Below are positions 24,349-31,359 of a stretch of 64,000 nucleotides of DNA, one piece after another. The DNA comes from Bacteroidota bacterium (GTDB taxonomy: Bacteria; Bacteroidota; Rhodothermia; Rhodothermales; JANQRZ01). The position numbers were made by a program, and so were the translations under genes. How positions within the stretch are numbered: the stretch's first letter is position 1; the number at the start of each line of letters is the position of its first letter. A model generated the notes under the pieces. That model made no database searches. It saw only the letters and a list, made by a program, of their open reading frames with translations, and was not told the origin of the DNA. The stretch is from assembly GCA_038746285.1 (NCBI GenBank), contig JBCDKT010000002.1, positions 1-64,000 of the forward strand, written 5' to 3'.

Positions 24349-26403
24349 CTACGCCTCGCCCGCTGTCACGCGGAGCATTTCCTCCAGGCTCGTTTCTCCC
24401 ATCCGCACCAGTTCGCGTGCCGAGGCCTGCAGCGTGAGCATGCCCTCCTCCACCGCCTTGTCGCGGATGCCGTCCTCGTCAATCGTCTCGCCCGCGTCGA
24501 CGATCAGTTCGCGGATGCCGGGCGAAAAGTACAGGGCCTCGGCCACGGCGCGGCGCCCCTTGTAGTTTCTCCCTTTGCATGTGGAGCAGCCCTTGTCGTG
24601 GCCCGGACCGTGGAACTCGATGTCCTCGATGTCCTCCTTGCTGAAGCCTAGCTGCTCAGCCAGGAGGGCGTCCACTTCTTCGACCTTTTTGCAGTCCGGG
24701 CAGAGGGTCCGCATCAGGCGCTGCGCCACGACGAGGTTGATCGCGTAGGCGATCAGGAACGGCTCCAGACCCATCTTGTAAAGCCGGCTGACGGCGCTCG
24801 GGGCGTCGTTCGTGTGGAGCGTGGAGAACGTGAGGTGGCCCGTGTTGGCGAGCTTCACACCGAGTTCCGCCGTCGCCTTGTCGCGCATCTCGCCGACCAT
24901 GACGATGTCTGGGTCGTGGCGCAGGATGGCGCGGAGGGCTGCCTCGAGCGAGAGCTTGTGCGAGATCTGGATCTGGCGGACGCCGGGGATCATGTACTCC
25001 ACCGGGTCCTCGACGGTGAGCACGTTCACCTCGGGGCTGACGACCTGGCTGAGCGCGGCCACGAGCGTCGTGGACTTGCCCGAGCCGGTCGGCCCGGTCA
25101 GGATCACCATGCCGTTGGGCTGGCGGATGGCCTTGTTGAACTGCTCCAGCGCGAAGGGCAGCAGGCCGAGCTTGGCGAGGTCGGTGAGCACCTTGCGGTC
25201 GTCGAGCACGCGGATGACGATGCTCTCGGCGCGCACGTCGGGGTTGGCGTTGGCAATCGGGAGGACCGAGACGCGGTAGCGGATGAGCGTGTCGTCCACC
25301 CAGCGCTGGATGAAGCCGTCCTGGGCCGTGTCGCGCTCGAAGCGGTCGACGTTGATGGCGTTGTCCTTGAGGACGGCCAGGAGCGCCTCGGGGTGGCCTT
25401 TCTCCTCGGTGTGCCAGTGCTGGAGCCGCCCGTCGAGCCGGAAGTGGATTTCGGTCTTGCGGTTCGCGTTCGGGTAGATGTGGATGTCCGAGACCCCGAG
25501 CCGGACGGACTCGATGAGGACGGCCTCGACGAGGTTGATTAGCGCGCTGCGGCTGATCTCGGCTTCGAGGGCCTCTTCGTCGAGCAGCGAATTCTCCTTG
25601 TTCCCGAAGCTCGTGCCGAGGTCGAACGCGGAGTCGTCGTCGCTGTCGCGGATGCGTTCGAGGTACTCGTTCTTCCGGGGATAGGCCTCGTCGAGCACCT
25701 TGCGCACCGCCGCGCGCGGCGCGTAGTACAGCTCGAAGCGCTCGAGCTCCATCGCGTGCATGACCCGCAAGAGGTCCGGCCGCATCGGGTCGTCGGTGAC
25801 GAAGACCAGCTTGTGCATCCCTGAGCCCTGGTCCTGGACATACCCGTAGGGCGCAACGCGGAGGGCGAGGAGCTCCTCGCGGGCGCTTTCCTTGAGAGCG
25901 TCCATCACCGTCTTGACAAACTCGACCTCAGGCGGTCGGTCCTCGATCGGCGCGGCGCGGAAGGCGTAGGTGAGCGCTGCCTGCTGGTAGACCAGGTCGC
26001 GGTCCACCTCTGGGCTCTCGGCGAGCACGCGCCACAGGGGCTCCTTGCGCTGATCGCGCTGCTTGACCTCGGTCGCCTCGGCCACGGCCGCCTCGGAGAC
26101 GACGCCCCGGCCCAGCAAGCCCTGCACCACGCGGTCCTGCCCCTGGCCGGTGTACGGCGTCTTCGGTCCGGGGGCCGGCCCTGGCGGGGTCATGCCATCT
26201 CCACCAGGCGAGGCCTCCTCTTGGATCTCGTTGAGGCTGCTCAGCCCGGACCCGGGCACCTCGTCGGGGGGAGCCGGGGAAGGCGAGCCCAGGTTGTTCA
26301 GCGAGACCCAGCCTTCTTCGCCAGCCTCGCTCTCCACCATCGACTGTACGCGGAACCCGTGTGCCCGGAGCGAGCTGTCATCAGGTGGCTTCTGGTCGGG
26401 CAT
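24349..26403 (-). CDS. pilB: PilB/GspE-type pilus assembly ATPase
   Basis: 684 residues from the ATG at 26401-26403 (MPDQKPPDDSS); the frame is open further upstream but the sequence there is not conserved. A disordered Pro-rich N-terminus and an MshEN-like region (about 75-150, VVQGLLGRGVVSEAAVAEA) precede the ATPase. Walker A is GPTGSGKST (437-445), Walker B IVMVGEMRD, His box STLHTNDAPSAVSRLYKMG. The tetracysteine zinc site is CPDC...CSTC (LCPDCKKVEEVDALL ... GCSTCKGRNYKGRRAV), diagnostic of extension ATPases. It powers pilin polymerisation together with PilC. A terminator-like hairpin lies between pilC and this gene. Confidence 0.92.
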   Translation of the reverse strand: MPDQKPPDDSSLRAHGFRVQSMVESEAGEEGWVSLNNLGSPSPAPPDEVPGSGLSSLNEIQEEASPGGDGMTPPGPAPGPKTPYTGQGQDRVVQGLLGRGVVSEAAVAEATEVKQRDQRKEPLWRVLAESPEVDRDLVYQQAALTYAFRAAPIEDRPPEVEFVKTVMDALKESAREELLALRVAPYGYVQDQGSGMHKLVFVTDDPMRPDLLRVMHAMELERFELYYAPRAAVRKVLDEAYPRKNEYLERIRDSDDDSAFDLGTSFGNKENSLLDEEALEAEISRSALINLVEAVLIESVRLGVSDIHIYPNANRKTEIHFRLDGRLQHWHTEEKGHPEALLAVLKDNAINVDRFERDTAQDGFIQRWVDDTLIRYRVSVLPIANANPDVRAESIVIRVLDDRKVLTDLAKLGLLPFALEQFNKAIRQPNGMVILTGPTGSGKSTTLVAALSQVVSPEVNVLTVEDPVEYMIPGVRQIQISHKLSLEAALRAILRHDPDIVMVGEMRDKATAELGVKLANTGHLTFSTLHTNDAPSAVSRLYKMGLEPFLIAYAINLVVAQRLMRTLCPDCKKVEEVDALLAEQLGFSKEDIEDIEFHGPGHDKGCSTCKGRNYKGRRAVAEALYFSPGIRELIVDAGETIDEDGIRDKAVEEGMLTLQASARELVRMGETSLEEMLRVTAGEA

Positions 26404-26523
26404 GAGTGTCGGATGGAGGGGCGGAAGGCGCTGCGGCGAGGCAGCCTTTAGATCGACTGTACTATCGGCAAACCCGCGCCTTCTCTTTACAGGGTCGTCG
26501 CGGTTTCTTGGCGCGTGGGGGAC

Positions 26524-26564
26524 CATAAACGGGGCGCGTGGGTGGCTCAGGCCCACACGCCCCG
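26524..26564 (-). terminator. Terminator-like hairpin between pilC and pilB
   Basis: A 13-bp stem with one mismatch (26552-26564 with 26530-26542) is followed by TTTATGG on the minus strand, 33 bases after the pilC stop. It probably lowers readthrough into pilB. Confidence 0.65.
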
Positions 26565-26596
26565 CTCGCTGCCGTCGGCGGCGTGCCGCCGGTGGG

Positions 26597-27949
26597 TTAC
26601 TGTCCCATGAGGTCGGTGGAGCTGGGCCGGATCAGTGCGGTCTCGGCCGAGAGCACCGTCAGGAGCGCGACGATGATGCCGATGAAGAGCGAGACGGCCG
26701 TCTGGATCGACTGCAGCGCCACTTCGAGCTTCAGCGAGGTCTCTTTCTCGTAGTAGTCCGCCATCTGCTGCGCGCTCTTACGGACGGCCCCGGTCTCGGA
26801 GCCGGTGCGGAAGCGCGCGAGCGCCATCGGCGTGAAGACGTTGGCGGCCTCCATCGCCCGGACGAGGTCGGCCCCTTGCGCCACCATCATCGGGATCGTG
26901 ATGGTCTTGACCTGGTGCTCCATGTACGTGTTGCCACAGGCTTCGGCGGCCACCTTGATGACCTCGATGTTCTGCCCGCTGCCGGAGTAGAGGATGGCGA
27001 AGACGCGGCTGAAGACCTCGATGTTGAGCTTGTGCAGGAGCGAGCCCATGATGGGCATCCGGATCATGTTCTTGTGCGCCCAGAACGTGCCCTTCGGGCT
27101 TCGGAGCCACAGCACGAGCGCGCCAACGACGACGCCGGTAATCAGCAGGAGCCAGATCATGTTCTCGTCGAGCCAGTCGGCCATGAGGATCGAGAACGCC
27201 GTCAGCGGCGGCAGCTCGATGCCGTCGAAGTCGGCGAAGAGTCCGGCGGTGGCCGGGACGATGAACCAGATGTACCAGACGAAGACGCCGAGCGTGGCGA
27301 GGATCGTCACCGAGGGCATGATCATCGAGCTGCGCACGCTCTTTTTGAACTCGTCGCGCCGCTCGAGGAACTTGGCCGTAGCCTCGTAGATCTCGCTCAT
27401 ATTACCGGACTGCGAGGCCACGCCGAGCATGTAAGCCGTGAACTGGCCGAGCTTGTCCTGGTGCTTCATGAAGGCCTGCCGCGCCTCCACCCCGCCCTTC
27501 AGGTCAGAGTTGATGTCCCGGATCGTCTGCTTGAGACTGGCCGAGGAGATATCGGCCACGAGGAGGTTGAGCACCTCGTTGAAGGGCATCTTCTCGTTGA
27601 GCAGGTTGGCCGCGAGCCGGACGAACATGATGACGTCCCCGCTCGGCGGCTTGCGCTGCACGTTGAAGAGCTTCTTCTGGACCGAGAGCACCTCCATCCC
27701 CATGCGCGACAGGGCGGACTCGATCTCCTCGGACGAGAAGGCTTTCTGCTCGCCGGTGACGACCTTGCCGGTCGGGTGCTTGATCTTGTAGCGGAAGAAC
27801 ACCCGCTCGTCGAGGTCGCGCAGGGTGAACTTGTGGCGCTCGGCCAGGTCGGCGACTTTCTTCTGCGCGGTCCGCTTGTTCGGGGCGTAGACGGTGCCCT
27901 GCACCGGCTGGCCGGCGGCACTCAGGCCGTTGAATCTGAACTCTCCCAT
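26597..27949 (-). CDS. pilC: PilC/GspF inner-membrane platform protein
   Basis: 450 residues. Two GspF repeats are visible: the first contains FVRLAANLLNEKMPFNEVLNLLVADISSASLKQTIRDINSDLKGGVEARQAFMKHQDKLGQFTAYMLGVASQSGNMSEIYEA, the second SRVFAILYSGSGQNIEVIKVAAEACGNTYMEHQVKTITIPMMVAQGADLVRAMEAANVFTPMALARFRTGSETGAV. Three hydrophobic segments lie where expected (about 215-240, 270-290 and 415-440). The protein anchors the pilus base and couples PilB rotation to pilin insertion. It is preceded by the pilin-like gene and a GC-rich hairpin, and followed by pilB. Confidence 0.92.
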   Translation of the reverse strand: MGEFRFNGLSAAGQPVQGTVYAPNKRTAQKKVADLAERHKFTLRDLDERVFFRYKIKHPTGKVVTGEQKAFSSEEIESALSRMGMEVLSVQKKLFNVQRKPPSGDVIMFVRLAANLLNEKMPFNEVLNLLVADISSASLKQTIRDINSDLKGGVEARQAFMKHQDKLGQFTAYMLGVASQSGNMSEIYEATAKFLERRDEFKKSVRSSMIMPSVTILATLGVFVWYIWFIVPATAGLFADFDGIELPPLTAFSILMADWLDENMIWLLLITGVVVGALVLWLRSPKGTFWAHKNMIRMPIMGSLLHKLNIEVFSRVFAILYSGSGQNIEVIKVAAEACGNTYMEHQVKTITIPMMVAQGADLVRAMEAANVFTPMALARFRTGSETGAVRKSAQQMADYYEKETSLKLEVALQSIQTAVSLFIGIIVALLTVLSAETALIRPSSTDLMGQ

Positions 27950-27969
27950 AGCGGCGCTTGCGTGGTCAG

Positions 27970-28000
27970 TGGGGGGTCGGCCCTGCAGAGCCGCCCCCCA
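27970..28000 (-). terminator. GC-rich hairpin between pilin-like gene and pilC
   Basis: On the minus strand TGGGGGGCGGC pairs with GCCGACCCCCCA around a short loop, 7 bases after the stop of the 136-residue pilin-like gene. There is no T-tract, so it may stabilise the pilin mRNA 3' end or attenuate rather than end transcription. Confidence 0.45.
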
Positions 28001-28007
28001 GCTGCTG

Positions 28008-28418
28008 TTAGTTCATGGTGATCGAGCTGTCGTAGGCGATGACAGTCCGCTTGATCTCGTACTGGTCGACCATGACGCGCACCCCGATGTCCGGATAGCG
28101 CGAGCTGACGGCCGTGATCTCGACGGAGTCGGGCCACGCTCCGGTAATGTCGAAGGAGCCCCGCACCGTCGCCGTGTCGAGCGCGAGCTGCTCCATGCCG
28201 TTCGAGGCGAGCGCTGCGTACGACTGGTTGCCGCCGGCAAAGGGGTCGTTCTTCGTCTTCCAGTACACGGCCTGCGTGGCGATCGCAAGCGAGCGGTCTA
28301 GGAGGCCGTCGGCCTCATCCTGCCGGGTATACTTCTGCACGGCCGAGATGCCGGCGATCACTGCGAAGCCCACGAGGATGATTCCGATCACGAGAAGAAG
28401 GAGTTGCTGTTGTCCCAT
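28008..28418 (-). CDS. Pilin-like protein with MGQQQLLLLV N-terminus
   Basis: 136 residues. The N-terminus MGQQQLLLLVIGIILVGFAVIAGI is almost the same as that of the 154-residue protein encoded 686 bp upstream, and a helix (SAVQKYTRQDEADGLLDRSLAIATQAVYWKTKN) and small beta domain follow. Shape, size and placement directly before pilC indicate a structural pilin or pseudopilin. The basic leader and Glu at +5 of classical type IV prepilins are absent; cleavage, if any, would have to follow MG. No ribosome-binding site is obvious upstream. The 590-bp leader region is described separately. Confidence 0.65.
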   Translation of the reverse strand: MGQQQLLLLVIGIILVGFAVIAGISAVQKYTRQDEADGLLDRSLAIATQAVYWKTKNDPFAGGNQSYAALASNGMEQLALDTATVRGSFDITGAWPDSVEITAVSSRYPDIGVRVMVDQYEIKRTVIAYDSSITMN

Positions 28419-29009
28419 GCTTGTCTGTCCCGGGGTATCGGCCTGCGGCGGAGAAAATCAACCGAACCGGGTCCCTTTTGTGATTGAGGTCTGCACGTCC
28501 CGCCCTACGCGGTGCCGGCGGGACGATGACACCAGAGGGGCAAGTTCATTGCCATCGCAGGCCACGGGGCCGGGAGGTGCCGCTCTCTGCTTCCGAAGAC
28601 CAAAAAATCGAGACAGATCCGCGGTCTGTACCGCGCGTTTACCACCGAGGTGAAGCCCGCGCGCCCTGTTTGCCGGGGTTAAGCGAAAGCACGGCAGGGG
28701 AGCCCCCCGCCTCCGGCGTTCCCTCTCTCTCAACCCGGCAGTAAATCAACCCGGAGGCAGAACAGTACGCCACGCCATCTCGGAGCGCTGCGTCGCATGC
28801 CCGCCGGCAGGCTGCCCCGGACTGCACTTCGGCAGCGGCCTGCGTTCCGGTACCTCGTGCTGTGGTGCGGTCTCGTGCCGGTCCTTACGCCGCGGGCAGC
28901 CAGCGGCCGGGCTAGTCTTTCCTCGCGCGCAGTTCCAGGTCCGTCGCTGTGCCCCCGGTGACGTCGCCGCCACCGCATCGCTGCCGTGCCCCAGGCTGCG
29001 CGGCGTGCC
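28419..29009 (-). other. Long non-coding leader between the two pilin-like genes
   Basis: No convincing gene lies in these 590 bases on either strand. Read leftward it has many possible stems, for example GCGCGCGGGCTTCACC ... GGTAAACGCGCG near 28631-28664 (the top-strand complements pair within CGCGCG arms), a Gly-tetraloop-like GCGAAAGC at 28682-28689, and, near 28613-28629, a 5-bp ACAGA/TCTGT hairpin followed by six T (28602-28607 as A on the plus strand). This could be a small RNA or an attenuated 5' UTR of the 136-residue pilin-like gene. I could not match it to a known riboswitch class. Confidence 0.35.
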
Positions 29010-29015
29010 CCACAC

Positions 29016-29098
29016 AAAAAGGCGACATCCCCGCCGAGCCGAAGCCCGACAGAGATGCCGCCAAGGTGTGCCGAGCCCGAAGGCTGGCGTCATGTCGC
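29016..29098 (-). terminator. Multibranched terminator of the upstream pilin-like gene
   Basis: Five bases after the stop codon the minus-strand transcript can form an outer stem GCGACAT/ATGTCGC (29092-29098 with 29022-29028) enclosing two small hairpins, each with a UUCG tetraloop (AGCC-UUCG-GGCU and GGGC-UUCG-GCUC), followed by TTTTT. The compact fold would both stop transcription and protect an abundant pilin mRNA. Confidence 0.65.
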
Positions 29099-29103
29099 TA
29101 CGC

Positions 29104-29568
29104 TTAGAGCGTGCACTCCGAGGCGTTCGGGTTGCTCGGGTTGGACGGCTCCGTCGTACCGATGGCCGTCGCGATGCACTCGGGGTCGGTGCCGAAGACG
29201 CCCACCTTCACGAAGTTGCTCAGGCTGCTGCTGTCCTGCGCCGTGATGATGGCCGAGCTGGACGACGCTTCGAGCTGGAACCCACCGTTGAGGTTGGTGT
29301 AGCGCTCGTTGGCACCGGTGCCGTCGGTCTCGTAGCCGAGCTGCGCCAGCGTGAGGCCGGTCATGCCGGAGACGTTGGCACCGCCACCGAAGGCGGCTGG
29401 CTTGAGCTTCCACGCCTGGGTGTCAGAGGCGATGCGGATGGCATCGTTGACGAGGGCGTCGGAGTTAGCCTTTTTCTGGTTCTCGCCGAAAGCCTGGATA
29501 CCGACGACGACGGCGAGGCCGACGATCACGATACCGAGGACGAGGAGGAGAAGTTGCTGCTGACCCAT
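29104..29568 (-). CDS. Pilin-like protein, probable major subunit of the locus
   Basis: 154 residues. MGQQQLLLLVLGIVIVGLAVVVGI is followed by a polar helix (QAFGENQKKANSDALVNDAIRIASDTQAWKLKP) and a Gly/Ser/Thr-rich beta domain ending with two cysteines (ECIATAIG ... ASECTL) that could form the C-terminal disulphide loop seen in pilins. The start is supported by an AGAGAGG ribosome-binding site about 6-8 bases upstream (29574-29580 on the plus strand). It is the first gene of the leftward pilus locus and has its own strong terminator, fitting a highly expressed major subunit. The canonical prepilin motif is lacking. Confidence 0.68.
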   Translation of the reverse strand: MGQQQLLLLVLGIVIVGLAVVVGIQAFGENQKKANSDALVNDAIRIASDTQAWKLKPAAFGGGANVSGMTGLTLAQLGYETDGTGANERYTNLNGGFQLEASSSSAIITAQDSSSLSNFVKVGVFGTDPECIATAIGTTEPSNPSNPNASECTL

Positions 29569-30081
29569 AGGGGGACCTCTCTAAGTTTGTTGGTTTGGTC
29601 TTGCTGGAGCACGCCGCGGGGGGCCTTGCGCTCCTGCGCTTGGATGATGTACGAGGCGCATGGCGGCCGGTGTAGGCGTGCTCCCATTGCGCTCTGGTCC
29701 CGTCTACAGCATGGGCCGTGCCCGAACGACGAGGCTTGCCCGGAGGTTGACCTCTACCATAGAGGCACTCAGAGGAGCACACCACGCCTACATCGCATTC
29801 TGGGCGTTTTTCAGGTCTTTTAGGGGCTTCGTTTACGAATCTCACATCTATTCACCCATACCCGCAGACCCTCTCAGCATGTGGAAAACTCCTCACCCTG
29901 CGGTTCCTTTTCGTAACTCCGGCTCGTGCCGGCGGCGCGCTGCCGACGAGCCCGGCCGAGATTGGCATCCCCGTCCCGGTGGAACCCGTGGAGGGTTTCG
30001 TCCGTGTGCCGTTTACATTCGTTCCCTCCTGAGAGTCTGGCCACGCGCCTAGCCGCCCGACCCACCTCATCCCCTCTCATT
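29569..30081. other. Divergent intergenic region, regulatory
   Basis: This 513-bp gap lies between the leftward pilin-like gene and the rightward DUF4342 gene, so it should carry both promoters. I see no clear sigma-70, sigma-54 or TAnnTTTG match. A stem-like stretch (CGGCTCGTGCCGGCGGCGCG) lies near 29920-29941. No coding sequence is convincing here. Confidence 0.4.
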
Positions 30082-30447
30082 ATGAGCAACCACTCCGTCA
30101 CCGACAAAGCCAAAGCCGCTACCAGCGAAGCGTTTGAAGAGATCAAGCTGGCCGGCAACCAGCTCGTGGACCGCGTCCGGGAGTTAGTCGAAGAAGGAAA
30201 CGTCCGGCACATCCGCATCAAGAAGGAGGAGCGCGTGCTCCTCGAAATCCCACTGACCGTCGGGATTGGCGCAGGAGCGGCGGCGGTACTGCTCTCGCCG
30301 GTCCTGGCGGCCGTCGGTGCCCTCGCGGCGCTGCTGACGGACGTCACGTTGGAGGTGGAGCGCGACCTGGACGAAGCCACGGGCGAGCCCACGGAAACGC
30401 CTGCCTCGAAGCCCACGACGGACACCGAGAAGACCATCGGCAAGTAG
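30082..30447 (+). CDS. DUF4342-type small membrane-associated protein
   Basis: 121 residues from the ATG at 30082. Layout: a helical N-terminus (DKAKAATSEAFEEIKLAGNQLVDRVRELVEEGNVRHIRIKKEERVLLEIPLTVGIG), the signature of DUF4342, then a hydrophobic hairpin (AGAAAVLLSPVLAAVGALAALLTDVTLEVE) and a Thr/Pro/Glu-rich tail. Related proteins are thought to have a UBA-like helix followed by a membrane segment; their function is unknown. A perfect palindrome follows 22 bases after the stop. Confidence 0.75.
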   Translation: MSNHSVTDKAKAATSEAFEEIKLAGNQLVDRVRELVEEGNVRHIRIKKEERVLLEIPLTVGIGAGAAAVLLSPVLAAVGALAALLTDVTLEVERDLDEATGEPTETPASKPTTDTEKTIGK

Positions 30448-30469
30448 GCACTCCGAAAACTAGATCCTG

Positions 30470-30497
30470 GTAGGGGCGACCGGCCGGTCGCCCCTAC
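30470..30497. repeat. Perfect 28-bp palindrome
   Basis: Two 14-base arms, GTAGGGGCGACCGG and its exact reverse complement, abut without a loop between the DUF4342 and TIGR02757 genes. There is no T-tract, and the sequence resembles REP-like palindromes seen in unrelated GC-rich genomes rather than a normal terminator. It lies 8 bases before the next ATG. Confidence 0.85.
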
Positions 30498-30505
30498 GTT
30501 CGTTT

Positions 30506-31309
30506 ATGCCCGACCTGAAAACGTACCTCGACGGCCTCGTCGCCCGCTACGAGCGCCCGCGCTTCATCGCCGACGACCCGATCTCGATCCCACACGGCTT
30601 CGACGACCCCAGAGACCGCGAGGTGATCGGCCTCTACGCCGCGCTTCTGGCCTGGGGCCGCCGCGCCACGATCATGGCGAAGCTGGCCGACCTGTGCGAG
30701 CGGATGCAGTACCGCCCCCACGCGTTCGTCCTCGGCTTTGACGCCGAGCGCGACAGCCCGCGGCTCGGCGGCTTCAAGCACCGCACGTTTCAGCCCGTCG
30801 ACGCGCTCTGGCTCACCCAAGCCCTCTCCGTGTTGCTCCGCACGCACGGATCGCTGGAAGAGGCGTTCGCCCGCCACCTGCGGCCGGACGCGCCGCACGT
30901 CGGGTCAGCGGTCCAGGGATTCAGCGAGTCCGTGATGACGGCGGTGCCCGACACCCCGGCGCGGCTGCGGAAACACCTCGCCCGGCCGTCCACCGGCAGC
31001 GCGTGCAAGCGCCTCGCAATGTACCTCCGCTGGATGGTCCGCCCGGGGCCGGTCGACTTCGGTGCCTGGACCCGCATCGATCCGGCCCAGCTTATGCTCC
31101 CGCTCGACGTGCACAGCGGACGGCAGGCGCGGATGCTCGGCCTGCTCGCGCGAAAGCAGAACGACTGGAAAGCCGCGCTCGAACTCACCGAGCGCTGCTG
31201 CGCGCTCGACCCCGCCGATCCCTGCCGCTACGACTTCGCGCTCTTCGGAGCCGGTGCCTACAGGCACGAGCACCCGGCTTCGCTTGTGAAGATGGAGGAT
31301 GGAAGATAG
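30506..31309 (+). CDS. TIGR02757 family protein (DUF2400)
   Basis: 267 residues, the usual family length. The N-terminus LKTYLDGLVARYERPRFIADDPISIPHGFDDPRDREVIGLYAALLAWGRR and the later KRLAMYLRWMVRPGPVDFGAWTRIDPAQLMLPLDVHSGRQARMLGLL ... DWKAALELTERCCALDPADPCRYDFALFGAG are hallmarks. The fold is related to helix-hairpin-helix DNA glycosylases, but the biological role is not established. It is common in Bacteroidota. Its last codons (KMEDGR) already run into a heptad repeat that continues past the stop. Confidence 0.88.
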   Translation: MPDLKTYLDGLVARYERPRFIADDPISIPHGFDDPRDREVIGLYAALLAWGRRATIMAKLADLCERMQYRPHAFVLGFDAERDSPRLGGFKHRTFQPVDALWLTQALSVLLRTHGSLEEAFARHLRPDAPHVGSAVQGFSESVMTAVPDTPARLRKHLARPSTGSACKRLAMYLRWMVRPGPVDFGAWTRIDPAQLMLPLDVHSGRQARMLGLLARKQNDWKAALELTERCCALDPADPCRYDFALFGAGAYRHEHPASLVKMEDGR

Positions 31310-31359
31310 ACAGCAGGGGTCAAGCCTCTATCTTCCACGCTCTATCCTCCATCCTCCCC
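31291..31359. repeat. Degenerate heptad repeat across two convergent gene ends
   Basis: On the plus strand 31291-31310 reads as CCATC/CTATC-type heptads in complement (GATGGAGGATGGAAGATAGA), and 31327-31358 reads CTCTATC, TTCCACG, CTCTATC, CTCCATC, CTCCCCC. The two arms are partly inverted, so a hairpin between the convergent TIGR02757 and recQ genes is possible. The repeat overlaps the last codons of both. Confidence 0.7.

Noticed and set aside
28601-28700. c-di-GMP riboswitch in the pilin leader
   Set aside because: A GGCAAAC word is present, but the other conserved blocks of the class (for example ACGCAAAGCC) were not found, so I only report an unclassified leader.
29880-29890. TGTGGAAAA as a DnaA box and possible origin
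   Set aside because: A single near-match with no cluster of boxes, no AT-rich unwinding region and no dnaA or dnaN gene nearby.
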